Under the pieces are notes generated by a model. That model had not been told where the DNA came from, did not search any database, and saw only the letters and a list, made by a program, of their open reading frames with translations. The position numbers and the translations under genes are program-made. Below are positions 54,620-64,000 of a stretch of DNA of 64,000 nucleotides, one piece after another. Each line of letters opens with the position of its first letter. The stretch's first letter is position 1. Origin of the DNA: Stutzerimonas stutzeri SDM-LAC (GTDB lineage: Bacteria > Pseudomonadota > Gammaproteobacteria > Pseudomonadales > Pseudomonadaceae); assembly GCF_000235745.1 (NCBI RefSeq), contig NZ_AGSX01000046.1, forward strand, positions 25,065-89,064, in the 5' to 3' direction.

Positions 54620-55619
54620 CTCGGTTGTCCTGCACTGCGCGGCTGACCGCTTGGGCGTGATTGCCCTCGAAGGCCTCGTACGCCTCGACGATACGCTGCA
54701 CCAGGGGGTGGCGCACCACGTCCTTGGGTTTGAAATGCGTGAAACTGATGCCGTTGACGTCCTTCAGCACCTCAATCACGTGGGCCAGGCCACTCTTGGT
54801 GCCGCGAGGCAGGTCGACCTGCGTGATGTCGCCGGTGATCACGGCGGTCGAGCCGAAACCGATCCGGGTCAGGAACATCTTCATCTGCTCGAGCGTGGTG
54901 TTCTGGCTCTCGTCGAGGATGATGAAGCTGTTGTTCAGTGTGCGTCCGCGCATGTAGGCCAGCGGTGCGATTTCAATAACCTGTTTCTCGATCAGCCGTG
55001 CGACCTGCTCGAAGCCGAGCATTTCGTAAAGTGCGTCATAGAGCGGGCGTAGATAGGGGTCGATCTTCTGCGCCAGGTCGCCGGGGAGGAAGCCAAGCTT
55101 TTCGCCCGCTTCGACTGCCGGGCGTACCAGCAGGATGCGACGAATCTGCTCGCGCTCCAGTGCATCGACTGCGCAGGCGACTGCCAGGTAGGTCTTGCCT
55201 GTACCGGCTGGGCCGATGCCGAAGTTGATGTCGTTGTCGAGGATCGATTTTACGTAGAGCTGCTGATTGACGCCGCGCGGGCGGATATTGCCTTTGCGGG
55301 TGCGCAGGGAAATGTTCGGCGTTGTGGACGAGTTGTTCAGCTCCTCCATTGCCGACTCCTGCAGGAACAGATGAACCGTGTCCGGCGAGAGTTCAATGCT
55401 CTTGGTCTCGCGGTACAGGCGCCGCAGGAGGTGCTCTGCCGCCTGGGCTACATCGGCTGGACCGATCAACTCGAACTGATTGCCGCGGTTGCGGATTTCC
55501 AGATCGAGGCGTTGCTCGATGAGGCGCAGATGCTCGTCGAACTGGCCGCAGAGATTGGCGAAGCGGTTGGCTTCAAAGGGTTCGAGGGTGAAACGATGAG
55601 GTTCTATGGGGGCGTTCAA
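54612..55619 (-). CDS. ybeZ: PhoH-family ATPase YbeZ
   Basis: A 335-residue ATPase with Walker [12 protein letters not shown] and Walker B IILDESQN. YbeZ interacts with YbeY in rRNA handling. The start is a TTG at 55619 giving the [10 protein letters not shown] beginning. It follows miaB by 201 bases. Confidence 0.93.
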   Translation of the reverse strand: MNAPIEPHRFTLEPFEANRFANLCGQFDEHLRLIEQRLDLEIRNRGNQFELIGPADVAQAAEHLLRRLYRETKSIELSPDTVHLFLQESAMEELNNSSTTPNISLRTRKGNIRPRGVNQQLYVKSILDNDINFGIGPAGTGKTYLAVACAVDALEREQIRRILLVRPAVEAGEKLGFLPGDLAQKIDPYLRPLYDALYEMLGFEQVARLIEKQVIEIAPLAYMRGRTLNNSFIILDESQNTTLEQMKMFLTRIGFGSTAVITGDITQVDLPRGTKSGLAHVIEVLKDVNGISFTHFKPKDVVRHPLVQRIVEAYEAFEGNHAQAVSRAVQDNRGD

Positions 55620-55820
55620 GGGCTTTTAAGTGACCTGCTTTGCAAAAAGATTCGCTGAGAATAGCGCTGCCCGAGGAAAAAAGCAGCGGTGGAAGGAGCC
55701 GCCAAAAGCCGAACGAAGCGCTGGAGGTCTGGCGGCAAAGCAGCTTGCACCGGCAAACTGCATCTGAATCAAATAGCTCGATGGTGACGCCCGGAAGCTG
55801 TCCGGCCGTCAGCCGTCGCG

Positions 55821-57149
55821 TCAGCCTACTAGCGTGCCACGCAACGAGTGCGGTAGCGCATCATCAATGAACACGTCGACAAACTGGCCGATCAGCCGAG
55901 GATTGTCGCAACGGAAATTGACGATCCGGTTGTGCTCAGTACGGCCCTGTAGCATCCCTGGATCTTTCTTAGAGTAGTCGGTGACGAGAATGCGTTGCTG
56001 CGTGCCCGCCATCCGTCGGCTGTTCTCGAAGCCTTGCTGGTTGATCCGCTGTTGCAGGATCGCCAGGCGTTGTTTCTTCACCTCTTCCGGGGTTTCGTCG
56101 ACCAGATCTGCCGCCGGCGTGCCGGGACGCGAGCTGTAGACGAAGGAGTAGGAGAAGTCGAAGCCTACGTCCTCGATCAGCTTCATGGTCTGCTCGAAGT
56201 CCTTCTCGGTTTCGCCCGGGAAGCCGACGATGAAGTCGGAGCTGATCAGAATGTCCGGCACGGCGGCCTTGAGCTTGCGGATCCGCGACTTGTATTCGAG
56301 CGCGGTGTGGTTGCGCTTCATTCCTGCCAGCACGCGATCCGAACCCGATTGAACCGGAAGGTGCAGGTACTTCACCAGTTCTGGTACTTCGGCGTGCGCC
56401 TGGATCAGCGCATCGGAGAACTCCAGCGGATGACTGGTGGTGTAGCGGATGCGGTCGATGCCATCGACTGCCGCGACCACGCGAATCAGTTCGGCCAGAT
56501 CGGCGGTGCGGCCGTCATGGGTGGCGCCGCGGTAACCGTTGACGTTTTGCCCAAGCAACGTGACTTCCCGGACGCCGTTTTCAGCCAGATGGATCACCTC
56601 AGCGAGCACATCGTCGAACGGCCGGCTGACTTCCTCGCCGCGGGTATACGGAACGACACAGAACGTGCAGTACTTGCTGCAACCTTCCATGACCGAAACG
56701 AAAGCAGTCGGCCCGTCGACGCGCGGCTCGGGCAGGCGGTCGAATTTTTCGATTTCCGGGAACGAAATATCTACCTGAGGTGTTTTCGTCGTGCGTGCCG
56801 CATCGATCATTTCCGGCAGTCGGTGCAGCGTCTGTGGGCCAAACACCACGTCCACATAGGGCGCACGGTCACGGATCGCCGCGCCTTCCTGGCTGGCGAC
56901 GCAGCCACCGACGCCAATCACCAGCCGCGGGTTATCAAGCTTGAGCTCCCGCCAGCGCCCCAGTTGGGAGAACACCTTTTCCTGCGCTTTTTCGCGAATC
57001 GAGCAGGTATTGAGCAGGATCACGTCGGCTTCCGCCGGGTTCACGGTGATCTCCAAGGGCTGCTGCTCACCCAGCAGGTCGACCATGCGCGAGCTGTCGT
57101 ACTCGTTCATCTGGCAACCGTGGGTTTCGATATAGAGCTTGCGGGTCAT
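55821..57149 (-). CDS. miaB: tRNA-2-methylthio-N6-isopentenyladenosine synthase MiaB
   Basis: A 442-residue radical SAM enzyme adding a methylthio group to i6A37 in tRNA. N-terminal cluster cysteines: C12 ([10 protein letters not shown]), C49 (NTCSI) and the Cys in GGCVASQEG. Radical SAM cysteines lie in [13 protein letters not shown] domain (about 375-440) ends it. The gene is the first of miaB-ybeZ-ybeY-corC-lnt. Confidence 0.97.
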   Translation of the reverse strand: MTRKLYIETHGCQMNEYDSSRMVDLLGEQQPLEITVNPAEADVILLNTCSIREKAQEKVFSQLGRWRELKLDNPRLVIGVGGCVASQEGAAIRDRAPYVDVVFGPQTLHRLPEMIDAARTTKTPQVDISFPEIEKFDRLPEPRVDGPTAFVSVMEGCSKYCTFCVVPYTRGEEVSRPFDDVLAEVIHLAENGVREVTLLGQNVNGYRGATHDGRTADLAELIRVVAAVDGIDRIRYTTSHPLEFSDALIQAHAEVPELVKYLHLPVQSGSDRVLAGMKRNHTALEYKSRIRKLKAAVPDILISSDFIVGFPGETEKDFEQTMKLIEDVGFDFSYSFVYSSRPGTPAADLVDETPEEVKKQRLAILQQRINQQGFENSRRMAGTQQRILVTDYSKKDPGMLQGRTEHNRIVNFRCDNPRLIGQFVDVFIDDALPHSLRGTLVG

Positions 57150-57184
57150 GTCTCGGGCCGGCGTTGTGCAAAAAATGACCGGCG

Positions 57185-57190
57185 ATTATA
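57185..57190 (-). promoter_or_regulatory. -10 element of the miaB promoter
   Basis: TATAAT on the minus strand, 35 bases before miaB. A poor -35 (TTTATC) lies 16 bases upstream. This is the likely start of the miaB operon. Confidence 0.45.
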
Positions 57191-57307
57191 CGGCGAGGGC
57201 GTGAGCGATAAAAGCGGAAGCACTGCGGTAGGCCACAAGCTCAAGCGAAAGCGGAAAAACTCTATGGTGTGAGGCGGTAGTTGCCGCGCTGGGATTGCTC
57301 ATCCGGG

Positions 57308-57832
57308 CTACTCGCCTGCGGTCTGCAACTCCATCAGATAGTCGCGAAATATCTGTCCGAGGACCTGAGTCGCGATTTCGTGCTCTTCGCGACCCATCTG
57401 CGCCGAAACGCGATCAGCCGTGTCCAGCGCTTCTTCTTCGCCATTGACCGCCGACATCTTCAACACCACGTAGGCCTGGACGTTGTTGGCCGGCACCCCT
57501 TCACCGCGAAAGAACATCACGCCGAGTCGATGCTGGGCCAGCGCGTGACCTTTCAGTGATGCCTGCTCGAACCAGTGAAGCGCCTTGGCCAGATCACGTG
57601 GCGCGCGCCGACCGTTGTAGTAATGGTCGCCGAGCTCATAGGCCGCTTGAAGATCACCTTCGTTAGCAGCGTGCTCGCAGGCGCGCAGCGCTTCGTTCAT
57701 CGCTTCCGGGACGGTGTTCAGCGCGCAACGGGAAGTGGCCGGGATCAGCAGCGAGTTGCCGCCCGCCATGCCCAGCAGGGGTGTGAGTAGCAGCAGGCAG
57801 CCAAGCGTTAGGCTGCGGCCGGTGCAAGTCAT
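57308..57832 (-). CDS. exported Sel1-like repeat protein
   Basis: A 174-residue protein with a signal peptide (1-22) and about two Sel1-like repeats (about 55-125; AAYELGDHYYNG and AQHRLGVMFFRGEGVP). Such repeats mediate protein interactions; role unknown. It precedes miaB's promoter region on the same strand side but ends 158 bases before miaB starts. Confidence 0.75.
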   Translation of the reverse strand: MTCTGRSLTLGCLLLLTPLLGMAGGNSLLIPATSRCALNTVPEAMNEALRACEHAANEGDLQAAYELGDHYYNGRRAPRDLAKALHWFEQASLKGHALAQHRLGVMFFRGEGVPANNVQAYVVLKMSAVNGEEEALDTADRVSAQMGREEHEIATQVLGQIFRDYLMELQTAGE

Positions 57833-57954
57833 GAATCAAGGCGCCTCGAAGATCAGGGCGGTGACTGAGAAATCGGCGTGAAACGAGCCGACTGTCACAT
57901 TATGGATAAGCGGTGCCCTGCTTACAAAGGCTTTAACGGCGAGCCTCCGGCTTT

Positions 57955-58593
57955 TTACGTGGGTGTGGGGCTTTCTTCGCGCAAATTGCCGGGTAGATGA
58001 AGCAATAGCCAGGCGATGATCGGAATAGCCAGCGCTAACCATAGCTGCTGGTAGCTCTGCAGCGGATTGGAATTGATCAGCAATCTGCTCCAGGGCAGCA
58101 GCGCCATGAGCAAAACGCCGCCAGCCAGTCCTGCCGCGACCTGCAGGCGAGCTGGCCACTGCAGCAAGCCTGCATAGGCGACCAACAGAGCACTCAGCAG
58201 CCCCAGCGAAAGTGCGTATGGCGTGCTCCAACCCAACTGCCTGGCCAGTTCAAAAAACGCGCACAATCCGATCACCACCCGGCCCCAGGTGGGGCGACTC
58301 CAGATCCATCTGCGCGATAGCGTGAGCGCGACCACGCCGACGAGCGGCAAGCCGAGCAGCAAGGTTGCCTGCAGCAGCCAGCGTTCTGCCCCGAGCGTAT
58401 CGGCACCCAGCGCCAGGCGTGCTGCCGCGCATGCACCGGTCCCGGCTGCCAGGCTGAAAGCAAGCAGCGCCGAGAACAGGGCCGGTTGATCCGGCTCACC
58501 GTAGCCGCGTCGGGCGCTGCCGATCCAGATGGCGCTCGCCAACCCGGTCAGCATCAAGAGCACGGCTTGTAGCAGGTCAGGGATCAGGTTCAT
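57955..58593 (-). CDS. predicted inner-membrane protein of unknown function
   Basis: A 212-residue protein with about six hydrophobic segments and Leu/Ala-rich helices. No known motif is recognised. Its start ATG overlaps the hemL stop (ATGA), so it is coupled to hemL. Conserved at this place in pseudomonads; no function inferred. Confidence 0.65.
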   Translation of the reverse strand: MNLIPDLLQAVLLMLTGLASAIWIGSARRGYGEPDQPALFSALLAFSLAAGTGACAAARLALGADTLGAERWLLQATLLLGLPLVGVVALTLSRRWIWSRPTWGRVVIGLCAFFELARQLGWSTPYALSLGLLSALLVAYAGLLQWPARLQVAAGLAGGVLLMALLPWSRLLINSNPLQSYQQLWLALAIPIIAWLLLHLPGNLREESPTPT

Positions 58594-59873
58594 TTCAGCT
58601 GGGCGAAGGCCCGCTCGGCCGCATCGAAGGTGATCTGCAACTCGTTGTCGCCATGAGCGATGGAGGTGAAGCCGGCCTCGAACGCGCTGGGCGCCAGATA
58701 CACGCCGCCATCGAGCATCAGATGGAAGAAGCGTTTGAAGCGCTCGGCGTCGCTGGCCATCACGTCATCGAAGGTGACGATATTGTCCGCTTCGCTGAAA
58801 TACAGACCGAACATGCCGCCGACCTGAGTAGTGACGAAGGGAATGCCGGCTGCGGCCGCGCGCGCTTTCAAGCCTTCCAGCATGCGGGTGGTGTAGGCGG
58901 TGAGTTCATCGTGGAAGCCAGGGCGGTTGATCAGCTTCAGCGTGGTCAGGCCGGCCGCCATCGCCAGCGGATTACCTGACAGGGTGCCGGCCTGATACAC
59001 CGGGCCCAGCGGCGCGATACGTTCCATGATGGCGCGCTTGCCGCCAAAGCAGCCGACCGGCATGCCGCCGCCGATGATCTTGCCGAAGGTGGTCAGGTCC
59101 GGGGTGACGCCGTAGTGGGCCTGGGCGCCGCCGAGCGCGACGCGGAAGCCGGTCATCACTTCGTCGAAGATCAGCACTACGCCGTGCTTGTCGCATTGCT
59201 CGCGCAAGCCTTGCAGATAACCCGGCGCCGGGGGTACGCAGTTCATATTGCCGGCAACCGGCTCGACGATGATGCAGGCGACCTCGTTGCCGACTTCGGC
59301 GAGCATTTTCTCGACAGCGGCCAGGTCGTTGAAGGGCAGCGTCAGCGTGTGCTTGGCGAATGCGGCCGGTACGCCCGCAGAGCTGGGCACGCCCTGGGTC
59401 AGCGCGCCCGAACCGGCCTTGACCAGCAGGCTGTCGGAATGGCCGTGGTAGCAGCCTTCGAATTTGATGATGCTGTCGCGTCCGGTGTAGCCACGAGCCA
59501 GGCGGATCGCGCTCATGGTCGCCTCTGTGCCCGAGCTGACCATGCGCATCATTTCCATAGACGGAACCAGGCTGCAGACCAGCTCGGCCATTTCGGTTTC
59601 CATCGCTGTCGGCGCGCCGTAGGACAGGCCGTGTTGCAGCTGATTGCGGACCGCGTCGAGCACGTCGGGATGACCGTGCCCCAGGATCATCGGGCCCCAG
59701 GAACCGACGTAATCGACGTAGCGCTTGTCGTCTTCATCGGTTACGTAGGCGCCTTCGGCATGCTTGAAGAACAGCGGTGTGCCGCCAACGCTGCGGAAGG
59801 CGCGTACCGGCGAGTTCACGCCGCCTGGAATTCGGTTCTGGGCACTGGCAAAGAGGGTTTCGGAACGGGACAT
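58590..59873 (-). CDS. hemL: glutamate-1-semialdehyde 2,1-aminomutase
   Basis: A 427-residue PLP enzyme making 5-aminolevulinate for heme. The PLP lysine is K265 in [20 protein letters not shown] contains the cofactor aspartate partner region. The ATG at 59873 gives the family length. It follows thiE by 57 bases on the same strand. Confidence 0.97.
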   Translation of the reverse strand: MSRSETLFASAQNRIPGGVNSPVRAFRSVGGTPLFFKHAEGAYVTDEDDKRYVDYVGSWGPMILGHGHPDVLDAVRNQLQHGLSYGAPTAMETEMAELVCSLVPSMEMMRMVSSGTEATMSAIRLARGYTGRDSIIKFEGCYHGHSDSLLVKAGSGALTQGVPSSAGVPAAFAKHTLTLPFNDLAAVEKMLAEVGNEVACIIVEPVAGNMNCVPPAPGYLQGLREQCDKHGVVLIFDEVMTGFRVALGGAQAHYGVTPDLTTFGKIIGGGMPVGCFGGKRAIMERIAPLGPVYQAGTLSGNPLAMAAGLTTLKLINRPGFHDELTAYTTRMLEGLKARAAAAGIPFVTTQVGGMFGLYFSEADNIVTFDDVMASDAERFKRFFHLMLDGGVYLAPSAFEAGFTSIAHGDNELQITFDAAERAFAQLK

Positions 59874-59930
59874 AAAGGCCTCTCGATACTGGAAAAATGT
59901 GCGGGGCACGGCGAATGAGCCGCGCCGTGT

Positions 59931-60572
59931 TCAATCAATGGCGAAGAGTTGGCTGAAGGCCTGCGCGCGGCGTTCGACCTCGCTCGCGGAGTCGGCGGCG
60001 AACAGGGCATGGACCACAGCGATCAGGCTGGCACCTTGGGCGATCAGGCCCGACGCGTTGTCCAGCGTCACGCCGCCGATCGCGGTGATCGGCACGCTGC
60101 ACCGTTGCCGTGCCTCTTTCAGGAGATCAGGTGTTGCCGATGGGGCGCCCGGCTTGGTGTTGGAGTCGAAGAAGCGGCCAAACGCGATGTAGCTGGCGCC
60201 CTCACGAATCGCCTGTTCAGCCAGATCCAGACACGCATGACAGGTTGCACCAATGATGGCTTTGCGTCCGAGCAGGGCGCGGGCCACCGAGAGCGAGCCG
60301 TCTTCCTGACCGAGGTGCAGGCCTACGCCCAGGCGCGCAGCAAGCTCGGCGTCATCATTGATGATCAGCTGGGCTCCGTGGCGACCGCAGATTTCTCGTA
60401 GCGCTTCGGCTTCGCGCAGGCGGCGCGCCTCGTCACTGGATTTGTCGCGGTACTGCAGCAGGCGAGCGCCGCCTTTTACAGCCGCTTCGGCGTAGGGCAG
60501 CAGGCGCCCCTCGCCGAGAAGCTTGCTGTCGGTGATGGCATACAGGCCGCGCAGCTTGGTGGTGTCCTTCAT
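59931..60572 (-). CDS. thiE: thiamine-phosphate synthase
   Basis: A 213-residue TIM-barrel enzyme joining HMP-pyrophosphate and thiazole phosphate. Family motifs include [10 protein letters not shown] near 40, INDDAELA near 72 and [18 protein letters not shown]. It lies 12 bases after thiD. No TPP riboswitch is seen upstream. Confidence 0.95.
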   Translation of the reverse strand: MKDTTKLRGLYAITDSKLLGEGRLLPYAEAAVKGGARLLQYRDKSSDEARRLREAEALREICGRHGAQLIINDDAELAARLGVGLHLGQEDGSLSVARALLGRKAIIGATCHACLDLAEQAIREGASYIAFGRFFDSNTKPGAPSATPDLLKEARQRCSVPITAIGGVTLDNASGLIAQGASLIAVVHALFAADSASEVERRAQAFSQLFAID

Positions 60573-60584
60573 CGGATGGCCTCC

Positions 60585-61379
60585 TCAGGCCAGGTCCAGC
60601 GGTAGACGACGGGGAATGTATTGACCTCGACCTGGCGCCTCGGCGTCTCGCAAGGTGCGCCAGGTGTAATCGAGCGCGGACTTCACCGCGCTGGCCAGGT
60701 CTTCGCCGAGGGCCAGTCGTCCGGATAAGGCACTGGCCAAGGTGCAGCCAGAGCCGTGGTAGCTGCCCGGCAAGCGCTGGCAGCTGAAATCGTAGCGGCT
60801 GCCGTCACGGCAATAGAGCCGGTTGTGAACTTCGGTCTCATCGCCATGGCCACCGGTGATCAGCAGGTGACGGATGAAGGGCAACAACTTCTCCGCACAT
60901 TCGTCGGCACTCCCATCCGGGAGGTCGGCAAGAATGCGGGCTTCGGGCAGGTTCGGTGTGGCGATGGTGGCCACCGGGAACAGCCGTTCGCGCATCGCGT
61001 AGCCGACTTCGTCCTTGCCCAGCGCGCCGCCGCCACCGGCGCGCAGCACCGGGTCGCAGACCAGCAGAACGCCCGGCAGCTCCTGCATGATTTGCAGTAC
61101 CGTCTCGACCATCTCCACCGAGCCGAGCATGCCCAGCTTGACGGCGGCGACCGGCAGATCGGCTATGACGGCGTGGGCCTGTGCCAGCACCCATTCCCGG
61201 TCGAGCACGCGGAAGTCGGTAACGTTGACGGTGTCCTGAACGGTGAGTGCGGTAACCGCTGGCGCGGCGTGACAGCCTTGGGCGAGCAGCGCTTCGATGT
61301 CAGCCTGTAGCCCAGCGCCGCCGCTTGGGTCGTGGCCGGAAAGGCAAAGAACGACAGGGCGGGAGCAATGGCCGGACAT
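60585..61379 (-). CDS. thiD: hydroxymethylpyrimidine / phosphomethylpyrimidine kinase
   Basis: A 264-residue ribokinase-fold kinase phosphorylating HMP and HMP-P. SGHDPSGGAGLQAD starts the fold, and the GSGCTLASAL anion-hole motif is near 210. It starts thiD-thiE-hemL and is divergent from ladS. Confidence 0.95.
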   Translation of the reverse strand: MSGHCSRPVVLCLSGHDPSGGAGLQADIEALLAQGCHAAPAVTALTVQDTVNVTDFRVLDREWVLAQAHAVIADLPVAAVKLGMLGSVEMVETVLQIMQELPGVLLVCDPVLRAGGGGALGKDEVGYAMRERLFPVATIATPNLPEARILADLPDGSADECAEKLLPFIRHLLITGGHGDETEVHNRLYCRDGSRYDFSCQRLPGSYHGSGCTLASALSGRLALGEDLASAVKSALDYTWRTLRDAEAPGRGQYIPRRLPLDLA

Positions 61380-61645
61380 CGATGGGTTCCCCGAGTCATG
61401 GTGTGGTGGATTCGGCCGGGGCTAGGCGCAGCCGGATTTCATGGCGTGCGAGCTTATCACCAATACTGCCGGGCAGCTCGCGCCGGCACGGCGGGTCGCT
61501 GTCGCCTGGTACGTCTGTCCGATGACCTGAATGGCGTCGATTCTATGGCGCCGTAAGCATGTTAAAGTGCCAGCACTTGGCTTCGGCTGTATGCATTCAG
61601 GGGGAACGTGGGTTCCTCTGGTGCAGCTCGATGGACTGTCTTTTC

Positions 61646-63586
61646 ATGAACCCTATTCTCTTTTTCCTGCTCGCCCTGCTGCCAGCGATGGCGAGTGCCG
61701 TCGAGTTCGACAGCAATACCCAGCGCCTTGCACTGGGCCAGCGCATGGCAGTACTGGAAGACCCGAGCCGCGACGCCACCATTGAAGAGGTGGTTGCGCT
61801 CGATGCGGCGGGTCGCTTTGTCGAGAGCCGTGAGGATGTCCTCAACGCCGGTTATTCACGCTCGGCGTTCTGGTTGCGTATCGACCTGAACTACCGTGCC
61901 GAGCCGCCGATCGTGCACCGCCGCTGGTGGCTGGAGCTGGCCTATCCGCCGCTCGATCATCTCGATCTTTATCTGCCAGATGGCCGCGGTGGCTATCGCC
62001 TTGCCCAGCAGAGCGGCGACGCACTGCCTTTCCATGAGCGTCAGATCAGGCAGCGCAACCATCTGTTCGAACTGCAGCTGCCGCCCAACCGGCCACAGCG
62101 TATCTACCTGCGCCTGGAAAGCCAGGGCTCGATTCAGGTCCCGCTGACCCTTTGGGCGCCGGTGGCTTATCTGGAAGAACAATCCGGGCACATCTATGTG
62201 CTCGCCATCATCTACGGCGTGCTGCTGGTGATGCTGTTCTACAACCTCTTCATCTACCTCAGCGTGCGTGATCGCAGCTACCTCTATTACATCCTCTACA
62301 TTGCCTCGTTCGGCCTGTATCAGGTTTCGGTCAATGGCCTGGGCGTGCAGTACCTCTGGCCGAACTGGCCGTGGTGGGCCAATGCCTCGACGCCATTCCT
62401 GATTGGCGCAGCTGGGCTGTTTGGCTGCCAGTTTGCGCGCAGCTTTTTGCATACCGCTGAGCACAGCCCATGGATCGACCGCACCTTGATGTTGCTGATG
62501 GCGTTGGGGGCGTTGACGATGGTTGTATCGCTGACCTCCAGCTACGCGTTGGCGCTGCGGATGGCGACCTTCCTCGCGCTCTGGTTCATTCTGGTGATTT
62601 TCGTCGCCGCTATCGTGGCCTGGCGTCGAGGGATGCGGGTCGCGCGCTATTTCCTGATTGCCTGGTCGGCCTTCCTTATAGGCGGGCAGATCAACACGCT
62701 GATGGTGCTGGGTTACCTGCCGCACATGTTCATTACCATGTACGCCGGCCAGATCGGTTCGGCGCTCGAGGTGGCGCTGTTGTCGCTCGCGCTCGCCGAC
62801 CGGATCAACACGATGAAGGAAGAGCGGGCTCAGGTGCTGGAGGAGACCGGGCGCAAACTCGAAGCCATGAACCGCGAACTGGCCGAGAGCAACCGCCTCA
62901 AGGATCAGTTCCTCGCCAATGTCACTCACGAGCTGCGTACCCCCATGCACGGCGTGCTCGGCTGCCTTGAGCTGATGCGCACGCTCGAACTGAGCGGCGA
63001 ATTGGAGCACTACCAGCGCATCGCAACCGGATCGGCGCGGGACATGATGCAACTGGTTAACGACATCCTCGCCTTGACCGAACTGCAGGCGGGCAAGCTG
63101 CGCGTGCGCAACGAGCCGTTCAGCGTGCGGATGGTGGCTGATGAGCTTTACGCCGAGTACGGAGCGCGTGCCGCAATGCGCGGCTTGAGCTTTGATCTCA
63201 AGTTCGATGGCCTACTGCCGGAAATACTGGTTGGCGACGCCGGCAAGCTGAAACAGAGCCTGGGTTACCTGCTCGACAACGCCATCAAGTTCACCTTGCG
63301 CGGGGGCGTCACGCTTGCAGTGCGCGGCTGCGAGGCCGAGCGCGGTTACCTGCTCGATGTGGCGGTGATCGATACGGGCGTCGGCTTCGACGCGCCTGTT
63401 GATGGCTCGTTGTTTCAATATTTCCACCAGCTCGATGGCAGCCTGACCCGCCCGTACGGTGGGCTGGGAATCGGTCTGTCGCTGTGCAAACAGCTGGTCG
63501 AATTGCAGGGCGGAACGGTCTCCTGCCAATCCGAGCCGGGTCGCGGCAGTCGTTTTCAGGTGCTTCTGCCTGTAGAACTGAGCTGA
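61646..63586 (+). CDS. ladS: LadS-type 7TMR-DISM sensor histidine kinase lacking a receiver domain
   Basis: A 646-residue sensor kinase. Signal peptide 1-18, 7TMR-DISMED2 periplasmic sensor (about 20-175), seven membrane segments (about 183-390), coiled coil (about 385-420), HisKA with H428 in NVTHELRTPMHG and HATPase with N545, DTGVG 576-580 and GLGIGLSL 606-613. P. aeruginosa LadS feeds GacS and carries a C-terminal receiver; here the reading frame stops right after the HATPase. The start was placed at 61646 by the signal peptide; an ATG five codons earlier is possible. It is divergent from thiD as in P. aeruginosa. Confidence 0.88.
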   Translation: MNPILFFLLALLPAMASAVEFDSNTQRLALGQRMAVLEDPSRDATIEEVVALDAAGRFVESREDVLNAGYSRSAFWLRIDLNYRAEPPIVHRRWWLELAYPPLDHLDLYLPDGRGGYRLAQQSGDALPFHERQIRQRNHLFELQLPPNRPQRIYLRLESQGSIQVPLTLWAPVAYLEEQSGHIYVLAIIYGVLLVMLFYNLFIYLSVRDRSYLYYILYIASFGLYQVSVNGLGVQYLWPNWPWWANASTPFLIGAAGLFGCQFARSFLHTAEHSPWIDRTLMLLMALGALTMVVSLTSSYALALRMATFLALWFILVIFVAAIVAWRRGMRVARYFLIAWSAFLIGGQINTLMVLGYLPHMFITMYAGQIGSALEVALLSLALADRINTMKEERAQVLEETGRKLEAMNRELAESNRLKDQFLANVTHELRTPMHGVLGCLELMRTLELSGELEHYQRIATGSARDMMQLVNDILALTELQAGKLRVRNEPFSVRMVADELYAEYGARAAMRGLSFDLKFDGLLPEILVGDAGKLKQSLGYLLDNAIKFTLRGGVTLAVRGCEAERGYLLDVAVIDTGVGFDAPVDGSLFQYFHQLDGSLTRPYGGLGIGLSLCKQLVELQGGTVSCQSEPGRGSRFQVLLPVELS

Positions 63587-63826
63587 GTTGAAAGCGCAAA
63601 GCCAGGCGTTCACGCGCAAGCTTTCGGCCAACGCTGGTGGCCGCAACGCGCCGATTTTGGCCGAAACCTCACTTTAGCGCTGCCCAGCTGCGTGCTTCAC
63701 TGCTTTGGCGGGGATCGCCAGACGATGTCCGCATCGGCCCGGTGATTTATCCGCATGACAGCGGTAAGTAGCGCTAACTCCGATATGCCGTCGGGCCCCT
63801 TGCCGCATCTGCCGAGGAGACCCGAT

Positions 63827-64000
63827 ATGAGCCTGCAGCAATACGCCGAAACCCACGAGGTGTTGAACCAGGTCCCGCCGCTGGACGGTGCCAACCTGTA
63901 CCGCCTCGACCTGCCACTGCAGGACTGGGTGCGACGTTACAAGGGCGGCTGGGCCGAGTCGCGTCTGGATGCCTATGGCGCACTGGCCGGCGGCCCGCTG
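63827..64000 (+). CDS. acyl-CoA dehydrogenase family protein (AidB-like), 5' part only
   Basis: The first 58 codons of a gene running off the window. The start MSLQQYAETHEVLNQVPPLD resembles AidB/isovaleryl-CoA dehydrogenase-like proteins, and the same gene follows the ladS region in P. aeruginosa. GAGGAG lies eight bases upstream of the ATG. Too short for active-site checks. Confidence 0.7.
   Translation, partial: MSLQQYAETHEVLNQVPPLDGANLYRLDLPLQDWVRRYKGGWAESRLDAYGALAGGPL

Noticed and set aside
55995-57272. 425-codon open frame antisense to miaB
   Set aside because: Shadow frame; miaB is certain from its cysteine motifs.
61380-61645. possible TPP riboswitch upstream of thiD
   Set aside because: No thi-box pattern in the divergent thiD-ladS gap.

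Overview
This is a high-GC chromosomal window from a pseudomonad. Gene order, protein families and gene lengths all match the Pseudomonas core genome, and the REP-like repeats and overall character suggest the P. stutzeri (Stutzerimonas) lineage; the species is an inference, the genus-level call is strong. I found no tRNA, rRNA, insertion sequence, prophage or CRISPR array. Nearly all genes are chromosomal housekeeping or envelope genes packed in short operons, many with ATGA-type start/stop overlaps.

Left block (1-26070) follows the P. aeruginosa PA4971-PA4951 order. It runs nudF, yqiB-like, cpdA, yqiA, then topoisomerase IV parE and parC interleaved with two exported-protein genes, a PqiC-like lipoprotein, and a membrane sensor-like gene divergent from serB. 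A zinc alcohol dehydrogenase follows. A minus-strand run (HDOD protein, rhdA, psd, a FimX-partner-like protein, fimX) is divergent from motA-motB. The block ends with rsgA, a membrane-anchored methyltransferase and orn.

Middle block (26130-46753) jumps to a region that in P. aeruginosa lies elsewhere (about PA4014-PA3989). It holds an SDR-like oxidoreductase, a MORN-repeat/C13-peptidase lipoprotein, a MaoC hydratase, an LrgA/LrgB pair, a lone Lon-N domain protein and a DedA-PAP2 fusion. Then comes the cell-elongation and envelope cluster proA-nadD-rsfS-rlmH-mrdA-rodA-mltB-rlpA-dacC-ybeD-lipB, with lipA convergent. A second lytic transglycosylase and arfA follow. arfA carries a 14-bp hairpin inside its coding sequence, the hallmark of a nonstop-regulated ribosome rescue factor.

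Right block (45725-64000) contains leuS-lptE-holA, a zinc-ribbon gene, ydcF-like, lnt-corC-ybeY-ybeZ, miaB, a Sel1-repeat protein, thiD-thiE-hemL with a small membrane protein, ladS, and the start of an acyl-CoA dehydrogenase. LadS here ends right after its ATPase domain and has no receiver domain, unlike the P. aeruginosa hybrid kinase.

The most interesting items are the MORN-C13 peptidase lipoprotein, the receiver-less LadS, the arfA hairpin, the synteny breakpoint after orn, and the FimX pair. No wholly new multi-gene system is evident.
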